Part shown: one piece after another, positions 30,220 through 39,695 of the stretch | Layout: the number at the start of each line of letters is the position of its first letter | Numbering within the stretch: position 1 is the first letter of the stretch | The notes under the pieces: generated by a model | The model's database searches: none | What the model was told of the DNA's origin: nothing | Seen by the model: the letters and a program-made list of their open reading frames with translations, nothing else | Translations under genes and position numbers: made by a program | DNA from: Semisulcospira habei | Taxonomy: Eukaryota; Mollusca; Gastropoda; Semisulcospiridae | Direction of reading: 5' to 3' | DNA length: 64,000 nt | Assembly (NCBI GenBank): GCA_036245525.1 | Contig: BTPG01000003.1 | Location: forward strand, 155,303,233-155,367,232

Positions 30220-31130
30220 CCTAGCCTCCCACCAACTGGCGGAGTTCTTCCTGTGGCTCTTCGACGACCGGGGCTTAGCCCCGGTCGCCATCAAGGGCTA
30301 CCGCGCTACGTTCGCGGACATCTACCGTCACCGGTGTCTTCCGGACCCAGGCGCCTGCAAGGATCTGTCGAATTTCTGGCTCACTTTGAACTCCGACGTC
30401 CGGTTTCACGTTCCCTAGTACCCCGGTGGGATCTTGCCTGGGTACTGACGTGGTTGAATACGGACCGGTTGAGCCCCTCCCCTTGGCTCGGTTCTCAGAC
30501 TTGACCCGGAAAACCTGTTTCCTTCTGGCTCTCGTTACAGCGTCCCGAGTCAGCGAGCTTCACGCGCTCTCGATGCTCCCAGCCTGTTTGCGGTTCGTTC
30601 CGACGGCTCTGCGCAGAGGCTCTCCGATCCGTCCTTCCTGGCCAAGAACCGCCGCCCGCGGCGGCTCCTCAGGTGCTAACGATACGGCCCCTCTGTGGAG
30701 CGGACCTCTCCCCTGGATCGCGGCAACAGGACCCAGTGCGGGCGCTAAAGATTTACCTGCGCCGCTCTCAGCCGCAGCGCCGGGGGCGCTCGCGCCTCTT
30801 CTTACCTTGTCCGCGGGCAGACGCCACATCTCGGCCCAGATCGTGTCATCCTGGCTGCGGTGGGTGATTAGGTCAGACTACCTAGACCTCTCCCCACGCG
30901 GCGCTGAGCCTTTACAAATCCGGGCGCATGAAGTGAGAGCAGTAGCCACCAGTCTAGCCCTGGACCGCAACTGCTCGGTCAAAGATATTTTGGCAGCGGG
31001 TGGCCGGCGCTCAGACTCCACTTTCGCACGCTTCTACCTTAAGAGACCTATCCGGCTGACGTGACTCCCTGGCACGGGTGGGCGACATCTCCGCGGCCCA
31101 GCACTCCCTCCGAGCGCTGCTGGCGTCTTA
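30050..31130 (+). pseudogene. D6 tyrosine recombinase
   Basis: YR start overlaps the end of the RT/RNase H frame. TRLEVVRHARAARGS is at about 30050 and RRLSTRKVYEGKWRVFQTWC at 30130. Frame shifts near 30418 and within 30600-30780 interrupt it. Present are TRKTCFLLALVTASRVSELH (first Arg), IRAHEVRAVATSLALDRNCS (His-x-x-Arg) and FARFYLKRP (Tyr). Unlike D8, D6 keeps the catalytic His. Confidence 0.85.
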
Positions 31131-31237
31131 GGCACATCATAGCTGAAATCGTCGGGAGTTCTCTCTCGAGGGGGCCGGCGGAGTGGTTGGGTTGTGGTTA
31201 GATACGGCACCCTCCGCCTGTTCGCCATTCTCCCAGA

Positions 31238-31330
31238 TAGTAATGCCATCGGTAATGTATTTTGAAAAAACAAATGAATTTTTTTTTCTAAAATGTATTT
31301 TTTTGAAAAATACTTACCGATGGCATTACT
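31238..31330 (+). repeat. D6 internal complementary region
   Basis: Left half GGTAATGTATTTTGAAAAAA is the complement of the D6 left arm. Right half TTTTTTTGAAAAATACTTACC is the complement of the D6 right arm. Both lie between inverted GTAATGCCATCGG cores. It matches the real ends base for base over the arms. Confidence 0.93.
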
Positions 31331-31586
31331 CGAATGGCCCTCCCGCCTGCCCCGCTTGCCTCTTGTGGCTATGTGTGAAACTGACGAGGTCGCCCTGTGC
31401 TCGCCGGGATAGGGTAGTAAGGGGAGGCCACCCGGGGTCATAGTGCTTGGATCCCCGGTGTCTCCTCCCCAGTTGTGTGCTACACACAATTTTGCTGAAA
31501 TCTATAGGCAATAGAGTGTATTCCCAGATAGTAATGCCATCGGTAAGTATTTTTCAAAAAAATACATTTTAGAAAAAAAAATTCAT
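31331..31586 (+). repeat. D6 right inverted terminal repeat and arm
   Basis: CTCGAATGGCCCTCCCGCC stretch, then the complement of the left repeat, the core at 31530-31545 and the A-rich arm ending near 31586. Confidence 0.92.
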
Positions 31587-31951
31587 ATTTAATTGTGTAC
31601 ATCAGTACTTGGACTATCAATGTATCATAGCAGCAGCATTTTTGCACAAAACTACTACTGAAAGCTGCAGCATTTGTTTGCACTAAATTTGTTTAAGACC
31701 TAATAGTAACTAAGAGATTCATTAATAGAGTTTGCGTGTCATACTGAAGGTAGCAAAACATGGCTGTATGAATACTTATCTTCTCAGTTCAGAAGTATAC
31801 CCTCTGGTACTTTCCTTTTACAAATTTGTCAGAAACTGGTTACTCAGATGAGAATGTATCCCTAAGAAAAAATGTTGGATTATTATACCTTTTTAGAATA
31901 GATCAACAGGCTAGCACTCAGTAGCAGTAGCAATTACAATGTGTATCATTG
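31587..31951. other. hAT intron remnant between D6 and D7
   Basis: AT-rich sequence unlike DIRS. It is taken to be original hAT first-intron sequence separating two independent insertions. No features were recognised. Confidence 0.6.
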
Positions 31952-32150
31952 TTTGTTTTTTCAAAATACATTACCGATGGCATTACTATATGGAATACAC
32001 TCTATAGCCTAACGATTTCAGCCCAAAGTTGTGTCCCCTACACAACTGGGGAGGAGACACCGGGGATCCCAGAATAGGAGCCCGGGTGGCCTCCCCTTAC
32101 CAACCTATACCGGCAAGCGTATGGAGAACTCACCCCAGTTTCACTCTTAG
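31952..32150 (+). repeat. D7 left terminal repeat
   Basis: Arm TTTGTTTTTTCAAAATACAT, core, then the repeat with CTATAGCCTAACGATTTCAG and CCCCTACACAACTGGGGAGG. The right copy (44590-44760) is now in the same orientation because of the inversion. Confidence 0.9.
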
Positions 32151-32471
32151 CTCGACCGTGGACGGTCGGGCTTTTGCCTTGCTACGGTTTTTGACCGGTT
32201 CTTCTGTGGTTTACTACTACTTGGCTTTTTGCCTTGTTTATGACTTCTCCTTGGACTCAGTGTACTTCGTTGGTGTGTTCTACACTTCAACGTTTTTACT
32301 GTGTGTGGACTTAGCGCCGACCGGTTCCGACCGGTTTGACTTTCAGTGAACTTCGTCCTTGGCTGCAGCCTTGGGGTTTCAGCTTGTGACTTTACTCACA
32401 TGGCTTTTGCCTCGCGGTGTGAGTTCAGCGCTTGAGTGTGTTCCTTCCTGTGAACAGTGTACAACGAACGC

Positions 32472-32775
32472 TATGGCGGCTTCTGTTGAAGTTTTGCCCC
32501 TTTTGTGAGGATTTCTGTGGCCCTCGGACGCCCTCGTCGCCTGCCGGCCGTGCTCTACTGCTCTTCCGACAGGATGTGTGGCGTGTGTGCCGACGGGAGT
32601 GAGGACCGGCGGTCTCAGGTGCGGTGTGCCTCATGGGATCCTACAGACGTGTCCTTTCTTCCTGGTCGCAACGTTCTCCCCGGACTTCTCCGCAGGATGG
32701 CGTCGCTACGTCGGCTTCTCGGGCCCCACTTCACTACGGCTTCCGGGCCTTCCAGCCCGCAGGTAAGTCCCCTTC
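32472..32775 (+). pseudogene. D7 gag, 5' part
   Basis: ATGGCGGCTTCTGTTGAAG at 32472 corresponds to the MASSV start of D6/D8. A decayed Cys module (PSDALVACRPCSTALPTGCV) follows. At 32756-32770 a consensus donor CCCGCAGGTAAGTCC precedes the D8 insertion point. Confidence 0.7.
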
Positions 32776-32975
32776 TTTGTTTTTTCAAAATACATTACCG
32801 ATGGCATTACTATCTGGAATACACTCTATTGCCTATAGATTTCAGCAAAAGTTGTGTGTAGCACACAACTGGGGAGGAGACACCGGGGATCCAAGCACTA
32901 GGACCCCGGGTGGCCTCCCCTTACTACCCTATCCCGGCGAGCACAGGGCGACCTCGTCAGTTTCACTCATAGCTC
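32776..32975 (+). repeat. D8 left inverted terminal repeat
   Basis: Arm TTTGTTTTTTCAAAATACAT, core CCGATGGCATTACT and repeat pairing with 38980-39200. Confidence 0.93.
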
Positions 32976-33274
32976 GACCGGGGAAGGTCGAGTTTTTGCC
33001 TTTCTCCGTTCAACGGGTTTTTTCGTCTTCAGTGGTTTTTGACTTTGGGCTTGAATTGGAGTCTTTCGATTCAGCCCTGGACTCACTACATTCGTGGCTT
33101 TTCCTTTTGGCAATTGGACTAATTGTGAACTGTGCGCCGACCGGTTTTTACCGGCTCTGACTTTGTGAGCTTCACCCTTGGCTTGGCCTTGGGGTTCGAC
33201 GACGCACGTGACTTGTGCCCTGCTGTTTTGTGCACGGTTGACTTTCTTCGCCTGCGTAGTTGGCCTAGGGCCTT

Positions 33275-33667
33275 ATGGCTTCTTCTGTGTCGAAGACTTG
33301 CCTCCTTTGCGGGGACTTACAGTGGCCGGACGATGCACACGACTCTTGCTTGCCGTGTTCGGGCTGTTCTTCGGACGGAACGTGTGACGTTTGCGCCGCT
33401 TGGACGGAAGACCGGTGGTCACGCATGTGGGACTTCTACAGGCGTGACCGGCCCCCTCGCCCGCTTCTGTCTCCCCGGGATCCTCCACGGGTGGACGTAC
33501 TTCCCTCGGCGCTTCGGGCTCCTCTCCGCTCCGTCGTTCGGGCTTTCCGGCCCACAGGTAGTCCCCTTCTTGTACCGTTACCTCGCAGGTTCTCCCTCCC
33601 CTCTCCGAGTCTTCGGAGCAGGGTAGGCGAGTTTCGGAGTCACGCTCCCCACGCTCTGCTTCGTTAG
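33275..33667 (+). pseudogene. D8 gag N-terminal zinc module
   Basis: ATGGCTTCTTCTGTGTCGAA opens a frame with an intact metal-binding pattern: CLLCGDLQWPDDAHDSCLPC, SGCSSDGTCDVCAAW and EDRW. Cys-x2-Cys, then Asp/His and Cys-x2-Cys, then Cys-x2-Cys give three Cys pairs plus a His, followed by conserved Trp residues. This layout is shared by D4, D6 and D7, so it is ancestral to the family. It probably binds RNA, as gag zinc modules do. A one-base loss converts the downstream donor CAGGTAAGTCC of D6/D7 into CAGGTAGTCC, and the frame stops at 33667 before the rest of gag. Confidence 0.82.
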
Positions 33668-34430
33668 CGCGTGGCTGGAGCCCCATATCGTTTCCCACCC
33701 CCCGCTCTGCTTCGGGCGAGCGGTCTGGGAGAGCTGAGCGTTCGTCGGCCACCCCCGGCTCTAGGTCTCCGGAGCGGGGGCGGGTGACTGAACGCAAGCA
33801 TAAGAAAGAGAGTAAACGTGATAAGAAAAGCTCTCGCTCACGCACCGAGGCTTCGGAACGTGACTCGAGACCGTTAGTAATGCTGCCTCCCCGCTCTGTG
33901 TTTTCCGAACGGGCCCGGCATGCTTCGCTTTCTTCCCCCCCCGCCCGCCCCGTCTCGCCTGGGCGGGCCCGGGGTGTGGTTGACTCTCGCCCCCCACGCT
34001 CCGAGGCGTCGGAGCGGGGGTCGCTTGCTCATAAATTGTCCCCTCCCCACTTCGCTTCGCCTGAGCGGGCTTGGCGTGACCTTAGACTGTCCCCCCCCCC
34101 CCCATCTCGTATCGACCAGACGGGCCCGGTGTGACTTGGACCCTCGCCCCCCTAGCTTCGGAGCTGGGCAGCGGGCTCATAAATCGTCCCCTCCCCGCTC
34201 CGCCTTTCCTGAGCGGGCTTGGCGTGACCCTAGACTGTCCTCCCCCCCCCCCCCCCCCCCCGCCTCGTATCGACCAGGCGGGCCTGGTGTGACATCATCG
34301 CGCGTCCCCCATGGTCCGAGGCATCGGACGTGGGGCCGCGTGCCCGGTATTCGTCCCCTCCCCGCTCTGCCTTTCCTGAGCGGGCTAGGAGAGACACTTT
34401 GCGGTCCCCCCCCCGCACCGGTTCTCCCGG
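33600..34430 (+). repeat. D8 gag minisatellite with C-runs
   Basis: Repeated segments with GTCCCCTCCCCGCT, GAGCGGGCTTGGCGTGACC, then a C-run and CGTATCGACCAGGCGGGCC. C-runs here are 7 to about 21 long (the longest near 34240). In D6 the matching runs differ in length, so the reading frame downstream differs between copies. The translation is Arg/Ser/Pro-rich (SRSRTEASERDSRP, SPERAWRD). Confidence 0.8.
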
Positions 34431-36132
34431 GCGGGCCAGGGGTGACCAGGCCACTTCCTCGGTATTCCGATCGCGGCTTTGTCACTCACGTCGGCTTCCG
34501 CGTGCGGATCCCGACTTCGAGGTGGACCGTCGCTTTGCCACGGTCCCTCCGTCGCCGCGGCGCCCCTCTTTGCGTGCGTCGCGGGCGGCTGCGTCTACCT
34601 CGCGCGCGGCGGTGCGGCGCTCTCATAGCCGCTCGCCCCTTTCGTCTTTTCCGCGAGAGGATCAGTTTTTGGAACCGGACGTCCTCAGCCTTCATCCGAC
34701 GGACTCGGCCTCGGCGATCTTCTTGCAGGACTCGGCGGCTGGATCTCCTTCCCGCCTTTCCGCTGTCTCGTCGGCCTCCGCCTCGTCAGACGTTGCCGGC
34801 CCATTGCTCAGATCACAGACGGTCCAAGCCCTGGGTGAGGCTTCCAGGCTTATCGCCAAGTACCTACCTCCCGACTTCTGTCTGCCTTCACCTCCTCCGA
34901 AGAGACAGGCTTCGGCCATGGTCGACGCGCAGAGGCAAGTCAAGCGCCGCAAGTCCCTCCCACAGCCAGCCGGCTTCCGGGACCTCACCGATGCTTTCTT
35001 CGCCCAGCTGCGAAATGACGCTTTCAGCGACACGGGATACTTTACCGCCGCTCGATGGCCGGTGGGAATCAACTTGAGCTTTCGCCAGGCCTGGTACGCT
35101 GGACACTCCCAAGCCTTCGCCATACCTCTTCCAGCGGTGGATGCGGCAGCCTTAGTACAGGCGGGCGGCCGCAGACTCGTCCAGAACTCGTGGCCTTGGC
35201 CTCTCGACAGGATCGCCTCCTTAGCGCGGAACTCGCTGGCGTGCTCGGGATTTTTGGAACTGGCTACCCAGGCAGCCCTTCAGTGCATACAGGATACGTG
35301 GGACCTGGAGGTTCAGTCCCCGCTCCGTGACGTGCAGTCCATCCTGATAGCGGCCAACCGGGCCGCCTACCATTCTTCCGCCAACGCCATGGCAGCAGCT
35401 GCCAATTGTGACCTCTGGAGGAGGGATACCCTTTTGCGCCTCTGCTCGGACCTTCCCTTGTCAGTGAAGACGCAGCTCCGTCAAGCCCCCTTAGGTGGTC
35501 CTCAGCTGTTTGGCGACACTTGGCAAACCGTTAAGGAATCTTCCAAGGACTTGTGGCCCAAGCCGGCATCTACCCCAGCCTCGACCCACTTTCGCGCCCC
35601 CCGCCGGCCGGGGGTTGTGCCCGGCGGTCTTTCAGGCCCTCCGTTCCTCCAGTCGGATCTTCACGAGGTCGGGCCCGTCCATTCCAGGCTCCTCAGGCTG
35701 GCCCCGCCCCTCGCCCTTCTTGGCCCCGCGGTGCCCGTAATTCGGGCCGCGGTCGGGCTCATTGACTCGCCCCCGCCTCTGCCCCCGCCCTCAGTACTCG
35801 GGTCTCCTGTCAGCGGGCGGCTGTCGCTCTTCAGCGATCTTTGGAGATCGCTGTTCCCGGACGACCCCTGGATTCTTTCCACGGTTACCTCAGGCCTGCA
35901 ACTTTCGTTCCTGTCTCCTCCGCCTCTTCGCAGGTCACCCATGTGGACCCAGGAACCGCTCGACGGCACACAGGCAGACGCTCTGCGCGGGGAAGTGGCG
36001 GCCCTCCTCACCAAAGCGGCGACAGAGGTGGTTTCGCGGCAGGACTCTCCGGCGTTCTACAGCCGACTCTTTCTAGTCCCCAAACCAGGCGGCAAGTGGC
36101 GTCCAGTTATCGACTTATCTTATCAGCGCTAA
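34330..36132 (+). pseudogene. D8 gag body fused to RT start
   Basis: A 600-codon open frame. An Arg/Ser-rich N-terminal part is followed by the conserved gag body from about codon 160: LGEASRLIAKYLPPDFC, MVDAQRQVKRRKSLP, GFRDLTDAFFAQLRNDAF, FRQAWYAGHSQAFAIPLPAV, IAANRAAYHSSANAMAAAAN and QAPLGGPQLFGDTWQT. After a Pro-rich linker the same frame enters the RT: WRSLFPDDPWILSTVTS and FYSRLFLVPKPGGKWRPVID. It ends at a small scrambled duplication (36113-36150) inside the RT. The continuous frame shows that gag and RT are encoded in one reading frame in this family. Confidence 0.85.
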
Positions 36133-37835
36133 ACAAGCTAAACAAGTTCATTTTGGCCCCTCGCTTCAGGATGGAGACGGCCAGGACATTCCGTGCGGCC
36201 GTCCGGCCGATGGACTTCGCGATCAGCCTCGATCTGTCAGACGCCTATCTGCACGTCCCGATTCATCCGTCGTCTCACCGGTACCTTCGGTTTGCCTTTG
36301 GGGGGATCGTCTACCAGTTCTGCGCCCTTCCTTTCAGCCTCAACATCAGTCCGTGGGTATTTACAAGACTGCTCGACGCAGTGATGGCCTACTTCCGTCA
36401 GCGCTCCTTGAGCCCGGCCTCCAATTACTTGGACGACCTTCTACTGCGCAAACTTGGTTTCCGCAGCACTCCAGATGGACAGAGATGCCCTGCTTTCCCT
36501 TCTGCGTCGTCTCGGTTTCCTGCTCAATTTGGAGAAATCCGATCTTTCTCCCTCTCGACGGTTTGTACATCTGGGGATGGAATTCCTGACCGACCTCAAC
36601 CTTGTCCGCCTGCCTCTGGCCAGGCGACAGAAGATTGTCGACTTAGCGACTTCGATGGGGATGGGATCCTCCTTCACCGCCAGGGTCTGGCTTCAACTCC
36701 TGGGCCTCCTCAGTGCGGCTGCGGACCTGCTTCCCTTGGGCAGACTTTATGCTCGGCCTCTCCAGCTACATCTCCTTCTTCACTGGATCTAGTACCAGTC
36801 ACTCCTCTGGCTCGTCCTCACCTCGAGAGGTGGGCGGACCTCGCTTGGCTGGCTTCGGGGGTGCCCCTACACTCCCCGCCACCTCGGTGGTCTCTCTGTA
36901 CAGATGCGAGCCAGGCCGGCTGGGGCGCGCACCTGTTACCGGATTTTCTCTTGGCCTCGGGCGTTTGGCCTCGGGAGCTGTTAGGGAATCACATCAACTG
37001 GCTGGAGCTGAAGGCAGTTGGGTTGGCACTCGACGTTTGGCAGGAGACCTTGGCCAATCAGGAAGTCCTCGTGCTCTCCGACAACTCGACGGTGGTGGCT
37101 TACATACAGAATCAGGGGGGCACTCACTCGCCCTCCCTTTGCATTCTACTGTACCACCTTCTCCTCTGGTGCAGGGATCGGGGCATTACTCTACGTGCCC
37201 GCCACATCTCCGGCCACCTCAACGTGATTGCGGACGCCCTGTCTCGACGCGGACAGTTGCTCCACACGGAGTGGTCCCTACGCCCGGATATTTTTCGCCT
37301 GATCTGCTCTCACTGGGAAACGCCGCTAGTGGATCTGTTTGCCACCAGATGGAACAACCAGCTCCCGGTCTACGTCTCTCCAGTCCCGGATCCGCTCGCT
37401 TGGGCAGTGGACGCGCTCGCCATCCCTTGGGACGGCCTGTTTGCTTACGCCTACCCCCCGTCAGTCCTCGTTCCGAAGGTGCTGCGGAAGCTTCTAGGAT
37501 GCTCGGCGGTCCTCTTGCTGGTGGCCCCCTTCAACTGGACCAAGAGCTGGTCCACGGACCTCCTCGCGCTTGCGACGGACCCTCCCCTGGAGCTTCCTAC
37601 CCCTCCCACGATGCTCAAGCAACCCCGTCAGCAGCTCTTCCATCCGTGCCCGGAACGCCTCCGCCTACACGCTTGGAGGTTGTCCGGCAAGCCCTCGCCG
37701 CTAGCGGTTTCTCGGATGCTGCAGTGGCGGCAATTGCAGCAGCCCGCAGACTCTCTACAAGGAAGGTGTACGAAGGCAAGTGGAGGGTCTTTCAGACTTG
37801 GTACGCCTCCCATGGACTCCCTCCCACTAACCTAG
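36133..37835 (+). pseudogene. D8 RT / RNase H / MT-like region
   Basis: RT palm (ISLDLSDAYLHVPIHP, LPFSLNISPWVFTRL, catalytic SNYLDDLLLRK near 36430). The thumb (MDRDALLSLLRRLGFLLN to LQLHLLLHW) shifts into the frame 36454-36792. RNase H returns at 36786: LCTDASQAGWGAHLLP with the first Asp, INWLELKAVGLALDV with the Glu, LVLSDNSTVVAYIQ with Asp, and RHISGHLNVIADALSRRGQL with the last Asp. It is followed by PLVDLFATRWNNQLPVYVSP, DPLAWAVDALAIPW and YAYPPSVLVPKVLRKLLG, the position of the adenine-methyltransferase-like domain of DIRS elements. The frame ends at 37835, well inside the YR gene. Confidence 0.88.
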
Positions 37836-38745
37836 CCTCCCATCATCTGGCGGAGTTCTTCCTGTGGCTCTTCGACGACCAAGGCTTAGCCCCGGTCACC
37901 ATCAAGGGCTACCGCGCTATGATCACGGACACCTACCGCCACCTGAGTCTTTCGGACCCAGGCGCCTGCACGGATCTGTCGGTTTTACTGGCTCATTTTG
38001 AACTCCGACGTCCGTTTTCACGTTCCCTAGTACCCCGGTGGGATCTTGCCTGGGTACTGACGTGGTTGAATACGGACCGGTTTGAACCCCTCCCCTTGGC
38101 TCGGTTCTCAGTTTTGACCCGGAAAACCTGTTTCCTTCAGGCTCTCACTACAGCGTCCCGAGTCAGCGAGCTTCACGCTCTCGCGATGCTCCCAGCCTGT
38201 TTGCAGCTTCGGTCCGACGGCTCTGCACAGCTGCTCCCCGATCCGTCCTTCCTGGCCAGGAACCGCCGCCCCGCGGCGGCCCCTCAGATGCTACTATACG
38301 GTCCCTCCGGGGAGCGGACCTCTCCCCTGGATCGCGGCAACAGGACCCAGTGCGGGCGCTAAGGATTTACCTGCGCCGCTCTAAGCCGCAGCGCCGGGGG
38401 CGCTCGCGCCTCTTCCTACCTTTGTCCGCGGGCAGACACGACATCTCGGCCCAGACCTTGTCATCCTGGCTGCGGTGGGTGATTAGGTCAGCCTACCAGG
38501 ACCTCTCCCCACGCGGCGCTGAGCTCTTACAAATCCGGGCGCTTGAAGTGAGAGCAGTAGCCACCAGTCTAGCCCTGGACCGCAACTGCTCGGTCAAAGA
38601 TATTGGGACAGCGGGTGGCTGGCGCTCAGACTCCACTTTCGCACTCTTCTACCTTAGAGACCTATCCGGCCAACGTGACTCCCTGGCACGAGTGGGCGAC
38701 TTCTCCGTGGCCCAGCACTCCCTCCGAGCGCCGCTGGCGTCTTAG
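37627..38745 (+). pseudogene. D8 tyrosine recombinase
   Basis: The YR frame begins inside the RT/RNase H frame: PGTPPPTRLEVVRQALAASG is read where the other frame gives PERLRLHAWRLSG. Core-binding part: RRLSTRKVYEGKWRVFQTWY, AEFFLWLFDDQGLAPVTIKG, TYRHLSLSDPGA. Catalytic part: TASRVSELHALAM (first Arg), a one-base slip near 38290-38350, then SWLRWVIRSAYQDLSP, IRALEVRAVATS and FALFYLRDLSGQRDS (Tyr). In IRALEVR the His of the His-x-x-Arg box is Leu (CTT for CAT). The family YR thus loses a catalytic residue here although most of the frame is open. Confidence 0.88.
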
Positions 38746-38852
38746 TTACGTCATAGCTGAAATCGTCGGGAGTTCTCTCTCGATGGGGCCGGCAGAGTGG
38801 TTGGGTTATGGTTTAGGTACGGCACCCTCCGCCTGTTCGCCATTCTTCCAGA

Positions 38853-38944
38853 TAGTAATGCCATCGGTAATGTATTTTGAAAAAACAAATGTATTTTTTT
38901 TCTAAAATGTATTTTTTTGAAAAATACTTACCGATGGCATTACT
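38853..38944 (+). repeat. D8 internal complementary region
   Basis: Inverted cores around the complements of the D8 left arm (GTAATGTATTTTGAAAAAAC) and right arm (TTTTTTTGAAAAATACTTACC). The predicted end junction (ACATTTG) agrees with the element's actual termini. Confidence 0.93.
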
Positions 38945-39200
38945 CGGATGGCCCTCCCACCTGCCCCGCTTGCCTCTTGTGGCTAAGTGTGAAACTGACG
39001 AGGTCGCCCTGTGCTCGCCGGGATAGGGTAGTAAGGGGAGGCCACCCGGGGTCCTAGTGCTTGGATCCCCGGTGTCTCCTCCCCAGTTGTGTGCTACACA
39101 CAACTTTTGCTGAAATCTATAGGCAATAGAGTGTATTCCAGATAGTAATGCCATCGGTAAGTATTTTTCAAAAAAATACATTTTAGAAAAAAAATACATT
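38945..39200 (+). repeat. D8 right inverted terminal repeat and arm
   Basis: CTCGGATGGCCCTCCCACC segment, complement of the left repeat, core and the A-rich arm ending near 39200, where D7 gag sequence resumes. Confidence 0.92.
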
Positions 39201-39659
39201 TTACCTTAGCCGCGCAGAAACTCCCTCCCCTCTCCGAGTCTTCTGAGCAGGGCAGGCGAGTATCAGGGTCGTGCTCCCCACTTTGGCGTGTCGGAAGCTC
39301 CATTTTTTTTTGTACTAAAGAGGTTACCCGCCCGCTCTGTTTCGTCCGAGCGGACCCGGTTTCCTACGTTTACGTCACCCACCCCAGGCGGGCCCGGTGT
39401 GACCATGGTCACGCGCACCCCACGCTCTGAGGCTTCGGAGCGGGGGTCGCGGGCCACAAAATTGTCCCTTCCCCGCTCCGCCTTCTTGAGCGGGCTTGGC
39501 GTGACAACTTTCTGTCTCCCCCCCCCCCCCCCCTCGCCCCGTATTTTCCAGGCGGGCCCGGTGTGACTCAGATTTTTACTCACAGGTGCGGAATGGTGCG
39601 CACCATTTGTCCCCTCCCCGCTTCGCTTTTCCTGAGCGGGCTTGGCGTGACACTTTTCT

Positions 39660-39695
<36 letters not shown>

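Larger units (their letters stand above)
25157..31586 (+). mobile_element. D6: full-length DIRS-like element in hAT intron
   Basis: A 6.43-kb element with terminal repeats of about 200 bases (25157-25355 and 31367-31586) that appear identical over long stretches, including CAAGCACTATGACCCCGGGT in both. Order: Cys module/gag, RT, RNase H, MT-like module, YR, ICR, right repeat. It closely resembles D8. Frameshifts, TGG-to-TAG/TGA stops (for example 27434 and 29741) and a scrambled repeat at 28438-28550 inactivate it. The flanks show no target duplication. Confidence 0.92.
32776..39200 (+). mobile_element. D8: full-length DIRS-like element nested in D7
   Basis: A 6.42-kb element with inverted terminal repeats of about 200 bases (32776-32975 and 38980-39200) that look near-identical, both containing CAAGCACTAGGACCCCGGGT. 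It interrupts D7 right after the motif GTAAGTCCCCTTC; the matching downstream part of D7 resumes at 39201. It has the longest open frames of all copies: gag/RT start 600 codons, RT/RNase H 664 codons and YR about 370 codons in two pieces. With D6 it appears to be the youngest family in the window, but it still has at least four frame breaks. Confidence 0.93.

Noticed and set aside
38290..38362. Programmed frameshift in the YR gene
   Set aside because: The break in D8 has no counterpart at the same site in D3 and D4, which read through it, so it is simple decay.
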